Below, piece after piece: positions 37,515 through 47,032 of a stretch of 64,000 bases of DNA (position 1 is its first letter; the number at the start of each line of letters is the position of its first letter). This DNA is from Anaerolineae bacterium. GTDB taxonomy: Bacteria > Chloroflexota > Anaerolineae > Promineifilales > Promineifilaceae. The notes under the pieces were generated by a model. The model made no database searches, was not told where the DNA came from, and saw only the letters and a list, made by a program, of their open reading frames with translations. The stretch is taken from contig JANQGC010000091.1 in NCBI GenBank assembly GCA_028277515.1, positions 1 to 64,000 on the forward strand, in the 5' to 3' direction. The position numbers and the translations under genes were made by a program.

Positions 37515-37528
37515 AGAACAAATGTTCT
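37515..37528. promoter_or_regulatory. LexA-type (SOS) operator
   Basis: AGAACAAATGTTCT has perfect 6-base arms and contains GAAC-N4-GTTC, the core of the Bacillus-type LexA (DinR) box. It lies 16-29 bases upstream of the TTG start of the RadA-like gene, where a bound repressor would block transcription or promoter clearance. No lexA gene is in the window. Confidence 0.65.
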
Positions 37529-37689
37529 AATCGCAATTATTCTAACGCAATAAGTGGCAGATTGGCTGTGAATATTACGTGAATGAATAAGAGGAGGGAA
37601 TTGATAATCAGAAACTGAATTGTCAGCAAAATTGAAGATATTTCGCTTGATTTGCTCAAGAAGGGTTCCAATTCTAAACTTAGTGCTCT

Positions 37690-37779
37690 GTTACAATAAT
37701 CATTTACACAGAAATTTGACAACTTTTACTTGATATATAGCCGAAAACCGTCTAATAAAAGTAGCCAAATTTTAGGTAA
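37690..37779 (+). repeat. Dispersed ~90-base palindromic element, copy A (upstream of coaBC)
   Basis: This stretch matches the reverse complement of 58558-58647 along its whole length. The shared blocks are GTTACAA-n-AATCATT, a 21-base identical core at 37708-37728 (CAGAAATTTGACAACTTTT within it), ACTTGA, AAAACC, and AATAAAAGT plus CAAATTTTAGG at the end. The two ends are imperfect inverted repeats of each other. It ends 15 bases before the coaBC ATG. Confidence 0.7.
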
Positions 37780-37794
37780 TACAATATTTAGACT

Positions 37795-39021
37795 ATGGAA
37801 AAAATTACATTGCTTAAAGATAAAAAGATTGTCCTGGGAGTTACCGGGTCTATCGCCGCTTATAAGTCGGTTGATTTAGCTTCTAAGTTAACCCAGGCCG
37901 GGGCGAATGTCAGCGCTATCATGAGTGAGTCAGCCAGGCGGTTTGTCACTCCCCTGGCTTTCCGATCGGTGACGGGACAGGCGGTTTATACCGATATGTG
38001 GGCTTTGGGAGAGCATGTGGGCCATATCACATTAGGTGAAACGGCCGATTTAATGATCATCGCCCCGATTACGGCCAACAGTATGGCCAAGTTGGCGAAT
38101 GGATTGGCAGATAATTTGCTTGCGGTTACTGTGCTTGCGGCTCGCTGCCCGATTCTATTAGCGCCGGCTATGGATGGGGGAATGTTTGAAAACCGGGTGA
38201 CGCAGAATAATTTATCCCGGTTAAAGGATCTCGGTTATCGTATTGCAGGACCTGTGGAAGGGCGAATGGCTTCGGGGCTTAGGGGACTCGGCCGTATGTG
38301 CGAGCCGGCCGAATTGGTGGCCAGGACGCGTCTCTTGCTGGCTGAAAATGGACCTTTAGCCGGCCAGCACGTGGTTGTTACAACCGGGCCAACGAGAGAA
38401 GCCCTCGATCCTGTTCGATTTATCAGTAATCGTTCCACCGGTAAACAAGGAATAGCTGTGGCCCAGGCAGCCCTGGATGCCGGCGCGCGGGTGACCTTGA
38501 TTGCGGGACCAGTATGTGAGGATATTCCTCTGGGGGTCGATCTCATTTCTGTGCAAACGACGGAGGAAATGGGGAAGGCGACGCTGGAGGCGATTGGCGA
38601 TGCGGATGCATTATTCATGGTGGCGGCCGTTGCCGATTTTCGCCCTGGAACGCAGTCTGATCAAAAGATTAAGAAAACGCAAACAGAGGATTGGGGGCTG
38701 GCGATCGGTCTCGAACCGACTCTGGATGTATTAACGGCCGTTCGTTCCCAGCGAGAAAAAACCGGATACCCGCGCGTCTCATTGGGATTTGCCGCAGAAA
38801 CGCATAATGCTTTTGAATATGGCCGGGAGAAGCTCTTAAGAAAGGGCCTCAATTTTATCGCTGTCAATGATGTTCTTTCTGAAGGGGCTGGTTTTGCCGT
38901 TGATACAAACCGGATTGTATTATTGAGTTCGGCCGGGATTGTGGAACAGATGCCTTTAATGAGCAAGATGGCCGTTGCTGAGAGATTAGTCGATCACGTC
39001 GCTAAGACATTGAATGGGTAG
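37795..39021 (+). CDS. coaBC: Phosphopantothenoylcysteine decarboxylase / phosphopantothenate-cysteine ligase
   Basis: A 408-residue bifunctional coenzyme A biosynthesis enzyme. The N-terminal flavoprotein (CoaC) shows LGVTGSIAAYKSVDLASKL, the PITANSMAKLANG loop and APAMDGGMFEN. The C-terminal CoaB part starts VVVTTGPTREALDPVRFISNRSTGKQG and contains KIKKT and FAAET. Length and order are standard. No strong ribosome binding site precedes the ATG, and a palindromic element ends 15 bases upstream. It converges with the GNAT gene after a 9-base gap. Confidence 0.96.
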   Translation: MEKITLLKDKKIVLGVTGSIAAYKSVDLASKLTQAGANVSAIMSESARRFVTPLAFRSVTGQAVYTDMWALGEHVGHITLGETADLMIIAPITANSMAKLANGLADNLLAVTVLAARCPILLAPAMDGGMFENRVTQNNLSRLKDLGYRIAGPVEGRMASGLRGLGRMCEPAELVARTRLLLAENGPLAGQHVVVTTGPTREALDPVRFISNRSTGKQGIAVAQAALDAGARVTLIAGPVCEDIPLGVDLISVQTTEEMGKATLEAIGDADALFMVAAVADFRPGTQSDQKIKKTQTEDWGLAIGLEPTLDVLTAVRSQREKTGYPRVSLGFAAETHNAFEYGREKLLRKGLNFIAVNDVLSEGAGFAVDTNRIVLLSSAGIVEQMPLMSKMAVAERLVDHVAKTLNG

Positions 39022-39030
39022 CAAATCAAT

Positions 39031-39492
39031 CTACCTGGTATTGTCCTTCGAGTCCAAGTTAAGGATGAAATGAATCTCTCCATTACGGCGATCGTATTCT
39101 CTAAATCCGCAATTTTGGTATAGACGAATGGCTGAATGCCAATCGTCATTTGTTTCAACGACGATCTGATTATATCCTTGCTGTGGAGCGCGCGAAATTA
39201 AGTGATGCGTGATTTGACGTGCAATGCCTCGTCGCCTGTGTGATGGTGCAACTGACACTCGAACGATTCGCCCGGTTTGGCTATCTTCATTAACCAACGC
39301 GCCGGTGCCAATTATTTGGCCCTGATGCTCACAAACTAAGAATAAATGACCCGCCAATATATAGTTGGATGTAATATCATCTAGATCAGGGTTGAGTTCA
39401 GGTTTAATCGTTTCAAAGTGCTCACCCAGCCCCTGCAAGATTAAGTTTCTGACGGTTTTCTGTTCATCAGGCCGTATTGTGCGGATCTTCAT
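39031..39492 (-). CDS. GNAT-family N-acetyltransferase
   Basis: A 153-residue single-domain GNAT protein. GTGALVNEDSQTGRIVRVSVAPSHRRRGIARQITHHLI carries strand 4 and the acetyl-CoA P-loop (RRRGIAR). VVETNDDWHSAIRLYQNCGFRE is the C-terminal signature. The acceptor (amine, amino acid or protein) cannot be predicted. It is downstream of the GntR regulator gene with a gap of about 40 bases, so the two may be co-transcribed. Confidence 0.88.
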   Translation of the reverse strand: MKIRTIRPDEQKTVRNLILQGLGEHFETIKPELNPDLDDITSNYILAGHLFLVCEHQGQIIGTGALVNEDSQTGRIVRVSVAPSHRRRGIARQITHHLISRAPQQGYNQIVVETNDDWHSAIRLYQNCGFREYDRRNGEIHFILNLDSKDNTR

Positions 39493-39531
39493 AACTGATA
39501 GAATTTCTTTCTGAAGGGACCGTTAATCAGG

Positions 39532-40191
39532 TCAAGGAAGTGTATTACCAAGCATAATCAATTGCAATTTTTCCTGTACTCTTCTGATATGCTTTTCCAT
39601 TCGTTCAGCAGCTTGCCGGCCGTCTCCAGATTTGAGGCTTTCCAGAATGAGTTGATGATCGACGGCCAAGATATGGAGATGTCCAATTTCGGGTAGAAAA
39701 TGATACCAAAGACGCTCGTTAAGGGATAGCAGAACTGAGAGGGCATCTCGTAAAAAACGATTATCGGCCGCATCATAGATAATTTCATGGAAGCTTTCGT
39801 CAATTCTGATAAATGCGTCATTATCATTCATGTCAACGGTGCTATGTGCGATGATCAATTCATCCATTTCCTGCCAGTGGTTAAGTGTTCCCCTTTGAGC
39901 GGCCAAACTGGCGGCAAGCGTTTCAAGTTCCAGGCGTACTTCTAGCAAGCGCTGCAAGTCATTAATGCCAATATCGGTGACAAACATGCCACGCCGAGGC
40001 ACAATGCTCACCAAACTTTCCAGGGAGAGTCTTTTCAGCGCCTCTCGAATCGGGGTGCGACCCAACCCAAGTGCCTCTTGCAACTCTGCTTCATCCAAAA
40101 CAGAACCCGGTTCTAGTTCAAGCGTGATAATTTTTCGTTTTATTTCCTGATAGGCCTTTTGGCTGAGCGGTATCGATCGACGTTGGTTCAT
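39532..40191 (-). CDS. GntR-family regulator, FCD (FadR) type
   Basis: A 219-residue transcription factor. The winged helix (about 8-75) shows AYQEIKRKIITLELEPGSVLDEAELQEALGLGRTPIREALKRL and RRGMFV. The all-helical FCD ligand-binding domain follows with the metal-ligand pattern D-x3-H (DESFHEIIYDAADNRFL) and HQLILESLKSGDGRQAAERMEKHI. Such regulators sense small carboxylates or acyl-CoAs. Targets are probably nearby; fhs or the GNAT gene are candidates without direct evidence. Confidence 0.92.
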   Translation of the reverse strand: MNQRRSIPLSQKAYQEIKRKIITLELEPGSVLDEAELQEALGLGRTPIREALKRLSLESLVSIVPRRGMFVTDIGINDLQRLLEVRLELETLAASLAAQRGTLNHWQEMDELIIAHSTVDMNDNDAFIRIDESFHEIIYDAADNRFLRDALSVLLSLNERLWYHFLPEIGHLHILAVDHQLILESLKSGDGRQAAERMEKHIRRVQEKLQLIMLGNTLP

Positions 40192-40243
40192 AAAAATTTC
40201 GTAATGGATTGAAACAAATAAGGGGATTCTTCATTATTATAAA

Positions 40244-40281
40244 ACTGGTTCAAAGGGCAGGAAAAATACCTTTGAACCAGT
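40244..40281 (-). terminator. Intrinsic terminator of fhs
   Basis: ACTGGTTCAAAGG (40244-40256) and CCTTTGAACCAGT (40269-40281) form a perfect 13-base stem with a 12-base loop. Read on the minus strand after fhs, the stem runs into TTTTATAATAAT. Confidence 0.75.
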
Positions 40282-40372
40282 CCTTAATTTTACATCGTTG
40301 AAAATTGTAGAAACCTTATTATCTAAAACCTTTCATCTGGTTAATTCAATCCTGGATGCCGATGCTTTATGT

Positions 40373-42151
40373 TTAAAACAGACCGACAACCTGACCGTCT
40401 TCATCAACATCCACATTCATATAGGCCGGTTTACTTCCTAAGCCGGGCATTGTGCGCATTTCACCAAGCAATGGATAGATAAACCCGGCGCCCACTGAAG
40501 CGCGCGCTTCCCGAACGGTCAGTTTATATCCGGATGGCGCGTTTTTGAGGGATGGATCGTGGCTAATGCTCAAGTGGGTCTTCGCCATGCAAATCGGTAA
40601 ATTGCCAAAGCCATTGGCTTCATAAGACTTAATTTGGCGTTCTGCCAGGGATTCATAGACAACTTCACCGGCCTGGTAAATATCCTTGGCGATTATTTCA
40701 ATTTTTTCTTTAATTGATTGATCAAGATCGTAAAGGAATTTGAAATCTGATGGTTTTTCACAGGCTGCGACAACAGCTTCTGCTAATTCTACAGAACCAT
40801 CTCCACCATTCGTCCAATGGTCGGTCATGACAGCGGTTTCTGCGCCGGCCTCAATCGACGCCTGGCGAATCAACTCGATCTCCGCATCCGTATCTTCGGT
40901 GAACTTATTGATTGCTACCACGACTGGAATACCAAATCGCCTGGCATTTTTTATGTGGACGCGCAAATTGTCCAAGCCGGCTTCTAACAGATCCAGATTT
41001 TCTTCTTTATATGCTTGATCTAATGGCCTTCCGGGAACGACACGCGGTCCACCGCCATGCATTTTCAGCGCTCGAATGGTTGCTACCAAAACGACTGTAT
41101 CCGGAATGAGGCCAGAATAGCGGCACTTTATATTAAAGAATTTTTCCATTCCAATGTCGGCTCCGAATCCGGATTCTGTGACAATATAGTCACCAAGATG
41201 CATGGCTACCTGGTCGGCGAGAATGGAGGAATTTCCATGGGCGATGTTGGCAAATGGGCCAGCATGAACAAATGCGGGCTGTCCTTCAAGGGTCTGCATC
41301 AGATTTGGATGAAGCGCATCTTTCATAAGCACAGTTGCCGCGCCGGCGACTTGTAGATCTTCCAGGGTGATTGGTTTTCTGGAATTGCTGCTGCCAATCA
41401 CAACACGGCCGAGTCGCTCGCGTAAATCCTTTAATGCCGATTTGAAATCGTGGCCGCTGACCAGGGCCAGAATAGCCATAATTTCGCTGGCCACGGTGAT
41501 ATCAAATCCCGTCTCACGCGGACGGCCGTCCCATTTTCCACCTAAACCAGTAATGACCTTGCGCAAAGAGCGGTCATTGACGTCCATTATCCGGTTCCAG
41601 GTAAGGCTATATGGATCGATATCCAGTCTTTCCAAACCCATATCCGCTAATTTTGCATCACTGAGACGGCTTTCGTGGAAAATTCGGGCGTCAATGGCCG
41701 CGCTTACTAAATTGTGTGCTGCTGTGATAGCATGGATATCGCCAGTCAGGTGAAGATTAAAATCTTCCATTGGTATGACCTGGCTGTAGCCGCCACCGGC
41801 AGCTCCGCCTTTAATGCCGAAGGTTGGACCCATGCTTGGCTGGCGAATACAGGCAATTGGTTTTTTACCGATAATGCCCAAGCCTTGAACCAAACCGACG
41901 GTTGTGGTGGTTTTTCCCTCACCAAGTGGGGTTGGAGTAATTGCAGTTACATCGATATACTTACCTCGTGGCCGGTCGGCGATCTTAGGCATGACATCAA
42001 GATTAACCTTGGCTTTATATTTGCCATACAGGATTAGATCGTCTTGATCCAGCTCGAGCTGTTCGGCAATTTCCATAATTGGTTTAGCCGTCGCTGCCTG
42101 GGCGATATCCAGGTCGGACGGTACGGGAAATAATCTTTTTGGGGAACTCAT
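40373..42151 (-). CDS. fhs: Formate-tetrahydrofolate ligase
   Basis: A 592-residue enzyme, slightly longer than the usual 555-560. It joins formate to tetrahydrofolate with ATP, giving 10-formyl-THF for one-carbon metabolism. The ATP loop [20 protein letters not shown] (about 72-91) and [31 protein letters not shown] are diagnostic, as is [21 protein letters not shown] lies 6 bases before the ATG. With the ferredoxin-dependent oxidoreductase upstream, formate use or a partial reductive C1 route is possible, but other Wood-Ljungdahl genes are not seen. Confidence 0.97.
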   Translation of the reverse strand: MSSPKRLFPVPSDLDIAQAATAKPIMEIAEQLELDQDDLILYGKYKAKVNLDVMPKIADRPRGKYIDVTAITPTPLGEGKTTTTVGLVQGLGIIGKKPIACIRQPSMGPTFGIKGGAAGGGYSQVIPMEDFNLHLTGDIHAITAAHNLVSAAIDARIFHESRLSDAKLADMGLERLDIDPYSLTWNRIMDVNDRSLRKVITGLGGKWDGRPRETGFDITVASEIMAILALVSGHDFKSALKDLRERLGRVVIGSSNSRKPITLEDLQVAGAATVLMKDALHPNLMQTLEGQPAFVHAGPFANIAHGNSSILADQVAMHLGDYIVTESGFGADIGMEKFFNIKCRYSGLIPDTVVLVATIRALKMHGGGPRVVPGRPLDQAYKEENLDLLEAGLDNLRVHIKNARRFGIPVVVAINKFTEDTDAEIELIRQASIEAGAETAVMTDHWTNGGDGSVELAEAVVAACEKPSDFKFLYDLDQSIKEKIEIIAKDIYQAGEVVYESLAERQIKSYEANGFGNLPICMAKTHLSISHDPSLKNAPSGYKLTVREARASVGAGFIYPLLGEMRTMPGLGSKPAYMNVDVDEDGQVVGLF

Positions 42152-42339
42152 TTTGACTCCTGTTTTCAGGTACTAACCAGTAATGTAATAAATATTAAAT
42201 CAGGCCGAACTCCAAGAAGCCGCCAGATGAATATGAGGAGTTTGCGGATTGCTTTTTTCAAGGGGTGGCTACAATTGGTTGTTCGGGTGCGGAAATTTAA
42301 GCGGATTTTACTTTTCCTTTTGTACGAAGGCAAGGATCT

Positions 42340-43227
42340 TCATGGACGGACGATAAGTACGGCGCAATCTGTGCTATGCAGCACCTTTTCAGTCACGCTG
42401 CCGTATATCCAGCGGCGCAGTCCAGAGTGACCATGGGTCGTCATGCTGATTAAATCTACCTTATTTTCACCAGCAAAATCCAAAATTTTGGCATGGACTT
42501 GACCTTTGAGAACAGCGCTCTGGACTTTCAAGCCTTCTAGTTTGTTAATTCTTATTAGGTCCCGTAAATATGTTTCCGCTTGTTTAAATACTTGTTCATC
42601 AATTGTTTGATCATCTTGCAATTCAATATTTTCAGGGATGATGTTTTCATCAAGCCCAGAATCGGAAACAACACGCAGCAGAGTGACTTCTGAGGAGAAG
42701 GCATTGGCCAAAGCGAAACCAGGCCTGATCGCTTTTTCGGCCAATAAAGAACCATCTAAGGTGATAAGGATGTGATTTATTGACTCCCCTTTATGGACTA
42801 TCAACACAGGACAAGGGGCATTGCTCAAGACGCGAGATGTTACACTGCCGAGGATCCACCGAGAAAGTCCGGTTCGGCCGTGGGTAGACATGATAATTAA
42901 GTCTACACGTTCAGAATTAGCAATGTCGACGATGACCCCCGCCCGGTCACCGCTGACGACGATGGTACGAATGGGGCACGGCCAGGCGCTCAATCTTTGT
43001 TTAACTTCCCGCAGGTAATCGGCCGATTCTCCATGCATAGGCGCCTGTTGATCCTGGGTCCAGCTATATTCATGTTCTGGACTTAAAGGAATACCGGCGC
43101 TGCTGTAAGCAGGCACGCGGATCAAAATGATCTCGCCATTTGACCACCTGGCCAGTTTCAACGCCGGTTCTAACGCTTGTTCTGCTAAAGTTGATCCATC
43201 CAGAGGGACAAGAATCTTTTCAAACAT
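42340..43227 (-). CDS. Tandem-domain universal stress protein
   Basis: A 295-residue protein made of two UspA domains. Each carries the ATP-binding pattern G-x2-G-x9-G-[ST]: STHGRTGLSRWILGSVTSRVL in the first half and TTHGHSGLRRWIYGSVTEKVL at the end. Both begin with the ILVPLDGS / ILITLDGS strand. It is a cytoplasmic stress or energy-status protein. It starts 6 bases after the oxidoreductase gamma subunit gene, so it is probably expressed with that operon. Confidence 0.93.
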   Translation of the reverse strand: MFEKILVPLDGSTLAEQALEPALKLARWSNGEIILIRVPAYSSAGIPLSPEHEYSWTQDQQAPMHGESADYLREVKQRLSAWPCPIRTIVVSGDRAGVIVDIANSERVDLIIMSTHGRTGLSRWILGSVTSRVLSNAPCPVLIVHKGESINHILITLDGSLLAEKAIRPGFALANAFSSEVTLLRVVSDSGLDENIIPENIELQDDQTIDEQVFKQAETYLRDLIRINKLEGLKVQSAVLKGQVHAKILDFAGENKVDLISMTTHGHSGLRRWIYGSVTEKVLHSTDCAVLIVRP

Positions 43228-43233
43228 AACGAC

Positions 43234-43782
43234 CTAAATTGTGACTTTTGATCCGATTTCAAATCCTTTACGTAATACTTGTAAATTATTATCCAACAGA
43301 TGTGCTATTTTGTCAGGCAGATGGTCCCGCAAGGATTGTTCAACTGCTTCTAAGGGTAAGATGGGGCGTCGTCCAATCATAGCTCCTAACACGGCCATGT
43401 TCATCATTTTTGCCAAACCAAATTCCTCAGCAATGCTATTGGCAGGGACGTCAATTTGCTCAATGTCGTGGCGCAACGTCCGTTCTGAGATGATAGAGCT
43501 GTTGGTTACTAGCAGGCCGCCCTCCAGGACCAATGGCTCATATTTTTCAAACGAAGGTCCGTTAAAAACCAGGGCAATATTTGGCCGACTGACAACAGGT
43601 GCCCCTATGGGTTGGTCTGAAATGATCACTGTGCAGTGAGCTGTTCCTCCGCGCATTTCCGGACCATAGGAAGGAAACCAGGTTACATGACGGCCGTGAT
43701 CCATAGCAGCATATGCCAGGAGTTGTCCAGCAAAAAGGGCACCCTGTCCTCCAAAACCTGAAAAAATAATTGATGTTTCCAT
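43234..43782 (-). CDS. 2-oxoacid:ferredoxin oxidoreductase, gamma subunit
   Basis: A 182-residue gamma domain of pyruvate/2-oxoglutarate/2-oxoisovalerate:ferredoxin oxidoreductases. IFSGFGGQGALFAGQLLAYAAM and VTWFPSYGPEMRGGTAHCTVIIS are the CoA-site motifs. It completes the enzyme encoded by the alpha, beta and ferredoxin genes at 45148-47297, from which it is separated by an aminotransferase gene and a hairpin. The substrate is not fixed by sequence; branched-chain or 2-oxoglutarate types (Vor/Kor) fit best. Confidence 0.9.
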   Translation of the reverse strand: METSIIFSGFGGQGALFAGQLLAYAAMDHGRHVTWFPSYGPEMRGGTAHCTVIISDQPIGAPVVSRPNIALVFNGPSFEKYEPLVLEGGLLVTNSSIISERTLRHDIEQIDVPANSIAEEFGLAKMMNMAVLGAMIGRRPILPLEAVEQSLRDHLPDKIAHLLDNNLQVLRKGFEIGSKVTI

Positions 43783-43810
43783 AATTATACCCCTATAAAC
43801 TTGTTTGAAA

Positions 43811-43838
43811 GAAGCCGGTTCTTCCGAAAACCGGCTTC
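43811..43838 (-). terminator. Hairpin between aminotransferase and gamma-subunit genes
   Basis: GAAGCCGGTT (43811-43820) and AACCGGCTTC (43829-43838) form a perfect 10-base stem with an 8-base loop. Only three T follow on the minus strand, so it is a weak terminator or an mRNA stability element that could lower expression of the gamma-subunit and UspA genes. Confidence 0.5.
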
Positions 43839-43847
43839 ATATTGCGA

Positions 43848-45116
43848 TTAAGCCGATATTAATTGCGGTTCATCATGTTGTCCCAATTCAGCAATCAAGA
43901 CATCCGCCAAACGCCTGATCCCAATTTCGATATCTTCCGGCTGCGCGTTTGAAAAATTAAGCCGGAATGTATTGTTACCCGTACCGTCGGGATTAAATGC
44001 AGAACCGGGCACAAAGGCCACTTTATATTCAATGGCCTTAGCCATGAGATCGATGGCATCAATTTCTCGCGGTAAGGTGACCCAAAGGAATAAACCGCCC
44101 CTCGGCCGTGTCCAATGGACCTCTGGTGGAAAATATTGATCAAGGGCTTGCAGCATGATGTCTCTCCGGTAACTATAAACCTGACGGATCAGTTTTACGT
44201 GTTCCTTTAAGAAGTCACCTTTCAATAGCTCATAAGCTGTCATTTGTATGAATGTACTGGTATGCAAATCCATACCTTGTTTGGCCATGACACAGCGGCT
44301 TACAACATCGGTTGGGGCGACTATCCAGGCCAGTCGCAGCCCAGGGGCTAATGTTTTGGAAAATGTACTGGTGTAAATGACGTTACCTTGCATGAATCCA
44401 TGCCCATTGCTGTAATTTTGCCGGTTCTTGTGCATTTGAGCATCCAACACAACAAGTGGGGGAATATGCTCTCCTTCAAATCGAAGTTCGCCATAAGGGT
44501 CATCTTCAATGATGGGAACACCATACCTGTCGGCGATTTCGATCAATTTTAGACGGCGTTCAAGCGAAAGTGTCACGCCTCCGGGGTTCTGGAAGTTTGG
44601 CAGGATATACATAAATTTTGGTCCACCACAAAGAGCCTCCTCCAAAAGTTCAACCATCAGCCCATCATTATCAATAGGAACAGAGGTATACTCAGCCTGG
44701 TAAGCACGCCAGGCTTGCAGTGCGCCTAAATAGGTTGGCTTTTCGGTGAGGATGAGGTCGCCTGGGTTGATTAATACTTTGCCAATGAGGTCTAAAGCCT
44801 GCTGTGACCCGCTGGTAATCAACACATTTTCAGTTTCTGCCTTGATGCCATATTGGGCCATATATTCAACAATCCATTGACGGAGAGGCATATAACCCTC
44901 CGTCGTGCTGTATTGAAGTGCTCTGCTACCATATTCACGCAGTACGCGGACGGCCGCTTCTTCAAATGCGGCAACGGGGAAGATTTCCGGTGCAGGTAAG
45001 CCCCCCGCAAATGAAATAATTTTCGGATTTTCCGTGAGTTTTAATAGTTCGCGAATCACCGAACTTTTCATACCTTGCATTCTTAATGCATAGCGGTGGT
45101 TCCAGGGAGTTGTCAT
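43848..45116 (-). CDS. PLP-dependent class I/II aminotransferase (LysN/2-aminoadipate-like)
   Basis: A 422-residue fold-type I aminotransferase. ITSGSQQALDLIGKVL is the PLP phosphate loop, YILPNFQNPGGVTLS the Asn region, DDPYGELRF the PLP-ring Asp and STFSKTLAPGLRLAW the Schiff-base lysine; the C-terminal FRLNFS Arg binds the carboxylate. This is the 2-aminoadipate/branched-chain type related to MocR C-domains, without the DNA-binding part. Embedded among 2-oxoacid oxidoreductase genes, it probably deaminates the amino acid that supplies the oxoacid. Confidence 0.92.
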   Translation of the reverse strand: MTTPWNHRYALRMQGMKSSVIRELLKLTENPKIISFAGGLPAPEIFPVAAFEEAAVRVLREYGSRALQYSTTEGYMPLRQWIVEYMAQYGIKAETENVLITSGSQQALDLIGKVLINPGDLILTEKPTYLGALQAWRAYQAEYTSVPIDNDGLMVELLEEALCGGPKFMYILPNFQNPGGVTLSLERRLKLIEIADRYGVPIIEDDPYGELRFEGEHIPPLVVLDAQMHKNRQNYSNGHGFMQGNVIYTSTFSKTLAPGLRLAWIVAPTDVVSRCVMAKQGMDLHTSTFIQMTAYELLKGDFLKEHVKLIRQVYSYRRDIMLQALDQYFPPEVHWTRPRGGLFLWVTLPREIDAIDLMAKAIEYKVAFVPGSAFNPDGTGNNTFRLNFSNAQPEDIEIGIRRLADVLIAELGQHDEPQLISA

Positions 45117-45147
45117 GATTTTCTCCTTCAGTTTCAGCTAATTTGAC

Positions 45148-45942
45148 TTATCGGCCGCGTCTTTTCCGGCTCTCCAATTCCGGAATCACTTTGTAATCTC
45201 CCAGAGGGAAATAAGGGATCAATTGATCGCGGACCCATTCACAGGAATCCTGCGGCGTCATATGCCAATTGGTGGGACAGGTGGATAGCAATTCCACGAT
45301 GCTAAAGCCGAGATTTTTTGTTTGGGCCTCAAAAGCGATTTTGATCGCCTTTTTAGCTTGAATGATATGCCGTGCATCGTGCAGACTGCGCCGGACGCTG
45401 TATACGGTGCCGTCTATGCCGGCTATCATTTCAGCCATGCGCATCGGATATCCGGTGAGATTGACATCCCTGCCGAATGGGGATGAATTGGTCTTTTGGC
45501 CAATCAAGCTGGTTGGCGCCATTTGCCCCCCGGTCATGCCGTAAATCGCATTGTTGAGGAAGATGATCGTGATTGGTTCGCCCCGCGCGGCGGCGTGAAT
45601 GGTCTCAGCGATACCGATAGAGGCTAGATCCCCATCCCCTTGATAGGTGAAGACGATATTGTCTGGGTTGACACGCTTAATTCCCGTGGCCATAGCTGCT
45701 GCCCGTCCATGTGCCGCTTCACAAGAATCGACCGCAAAGTACTTATATGAAAATACGGAACAACCAACAGATGCTACCAAAATAGAGCGGTCGATTATGC
45801 CCAGTTCATCAATCACCTCAGCTATGAGGCGGTGTGCCACGCCATGGGTGCAACCTGGACAATAATGTGTATAAACATCAGTCAGAGCCTGCGGCGGTTG
45901 GTAGGTTATTTGTTCCACTCTCTCTTTAACGAATGTGTCCAT
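45148..45942 (-). CDS. 2-oxoacid:ferredoxin oxidoreductase, beta subunit (TPP-binding)
   Basis: A 264-residue thiamine-diphosphate-binding beta subunit. [15 protein letters not shown] begins the domain. [43 protein letters not shown] is the GDG-x-N TPP/Mg motif. It overlaps the alpha-subunit gene by 17 bases. With alpha, gamma and ferredoxin it decarboxylates 2-oxoacids to acyl-CoA and reduces ferredoxin, and can run in reverse in anaerobes. Confidence 0.93.
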   Translation of the reverse strand: MDTFVKERVEQITYQPPQALTDVYTHYCPGCTHGVAHRLIAEVIDELGIIDRSILVASVGCSVFSYKYFAVDSCEAAHGRAAAMATGIKRVNPDNIVFTYQGDGDLASIGIAETIHAAARGEPITIIFLNNAIYGMTGGQMAPTSLIGQKTNSSPFGRDVNLTGYPMRMAEMIAGIDGTVYSVRRSLHDARHIIQAKKAIKIAFEAQTKNLGFSIVELLSTCPTNWHMTPQDSCEWVRDQLIPYFPLGDYKVIPELESRKRRGR

Positions 45943-47032
45943 TGCTGCCCTCCATCTTACTGGCCATTATTTTTTCTTGTAACAATCTGATCTGGTTGAC
46001 AATCTCATCCGGCATCGGGATAGAACCTCCCATACGGCCGTAAAATTGGACCGGCAATTGCTTTCCAACCGTCTCGCGGACATCGTGAACCATTTGCCCG
46101 GCGTTCATTTCCACGACTAAGAAGCTGCGGGCCTGTTTGGCGAGTTTGCTTAGCTGTTCGTTGGGGAATGGCCAAAGGGAAATGGGACGTAATAAGCCGG
46201 CGCGAATGCCTTTTTCTCGCGCTTTTCTAACGGCCGACTTGGCGACCCGACCGGAGGTGCCAAATGCAACCAGGATGATATCCGCATCATCCGTTTTGTG
46301 CAGTTCGTATCGAACTTCATTGTTTTTCTGGATGTTCTGTAGTTTGGTCTGTAATGTCTGGTTGTATGATTCTAATTTTTCAGCGCCAAGATGAATCGAT
46401 GAGATCAGATTTGGCTGGCGATCAACTGCGCCGGTTATAGCCCATGACGGTCGATTTCTGTTGACTTCGCGCATTGGCGGCAACTCGGCCGGCTCCATCA
46501 TTTGGCCAATGGCTCCATCAGCAAGGACAAAGACAATTGTTCTGTATTTTTCTGCCAAATCGAATGCCAATACGGTTAAGTCGATTGCTTCTTGAACAGT
46601 TGATGGCGCTAGAACTAGCGGACGAAAGTCCCCATGCCCTGCGGATTTGGTCACCTGATTGTAATCCGCCTGGCTGGGTTGGATATTGCCTAGTCCTGGC
46701 CCGCCACGCATCACATCAACGATAACTACCGGTACATCTGAAGCAGCAATATAGCTAAAACCTTCCTGCATCAGACTGATTCCAGGACTGCTGGATGAAG
46801 TCATCGCTCTAGCTCCGGCAGATGCGGCCCCATAAACCATGTTAATCGCGGCGACTTCACTCTCAGCCTGGAGAAATACACGGTCTAATTCGAGCATCCT
46901 GTGTGACATGTGCTCTAAAATTTCTGTCTGGGGCGTAATTGGATAGCCGAAGTAAGCCTCACACCCGGCACGAACGGCCGCTTCAGCAAAAGCGACATTA
47001 CCTTTAATCATTTCTTTGGCCATATCAAGCAA
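45926..47032 (-). CDS. 2-oxoacid:ferredoxin oxidoreductase, alpha subunit
   Basis: A 368-residue alpha subunit. Its opening block [33 protein letters not shown] is diagnostic. [30 protein letters not shown] and the C-terminal [16 protein letters not shown] follow. It forms the pyrimidine side of the TPP site with the beta subunit. Its first codons overlap the ferredoxin gene by 8 bases. Confidence 0.94.
   Translation of the reverse strand: MLDMAKEMIKGNVAFAEAAVRAGCEAYFGYPITPQTEILEHMSHRMLELDRVFLQAESEVAAINMVYGAASAGARAMTSSSSPGISLMQEGFSYIAASDVPVVIVDVMRGGPGLGNIQPSQADYNQVTKSAGHGDFRPLVLAPSTVQEAIDLTVLAFDLAEKYRTIVFVLADGAIGQMMEPAELPPMREVNRNRPSWAITGAVDRQPNLISSIHLGAEKLESYNQTLQTKLQNIQKNNEVRYELHKTDDADIILVAFGTSGRVAKSAVRKAREKGIRAGLLRPISLWPFPNEQLSKLAKQARSFLVVEMNAGQMVHDVRETVGKQLPVQFYGRMGGSIPMPDEIVNQIRLLQEKIMASKMEGSNGHIR

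Larger units (their letters stand above)
37500..37794. other. AT-rich intergenic region between the PolB operon and coaBC
   Basis: This 295-base divergent space is much more AT-rich than the operon to its left. It holds the LexA-type box (37515-37528) and a dispersed repeat copy (37690-37779). A 61-codon minus-strand frame here (37537-37722) has low-complexity composition and runs into the repeat, so it is not called a gene. Confidence 0.7.

Noticed and set aside
37537..37722. 61-codon frame upstream of the PolB operon
   Set aside because: AT-rich low-complexity translation, overlaps repeat copy A and would lie between the LexA box and any upstream promoter without support.
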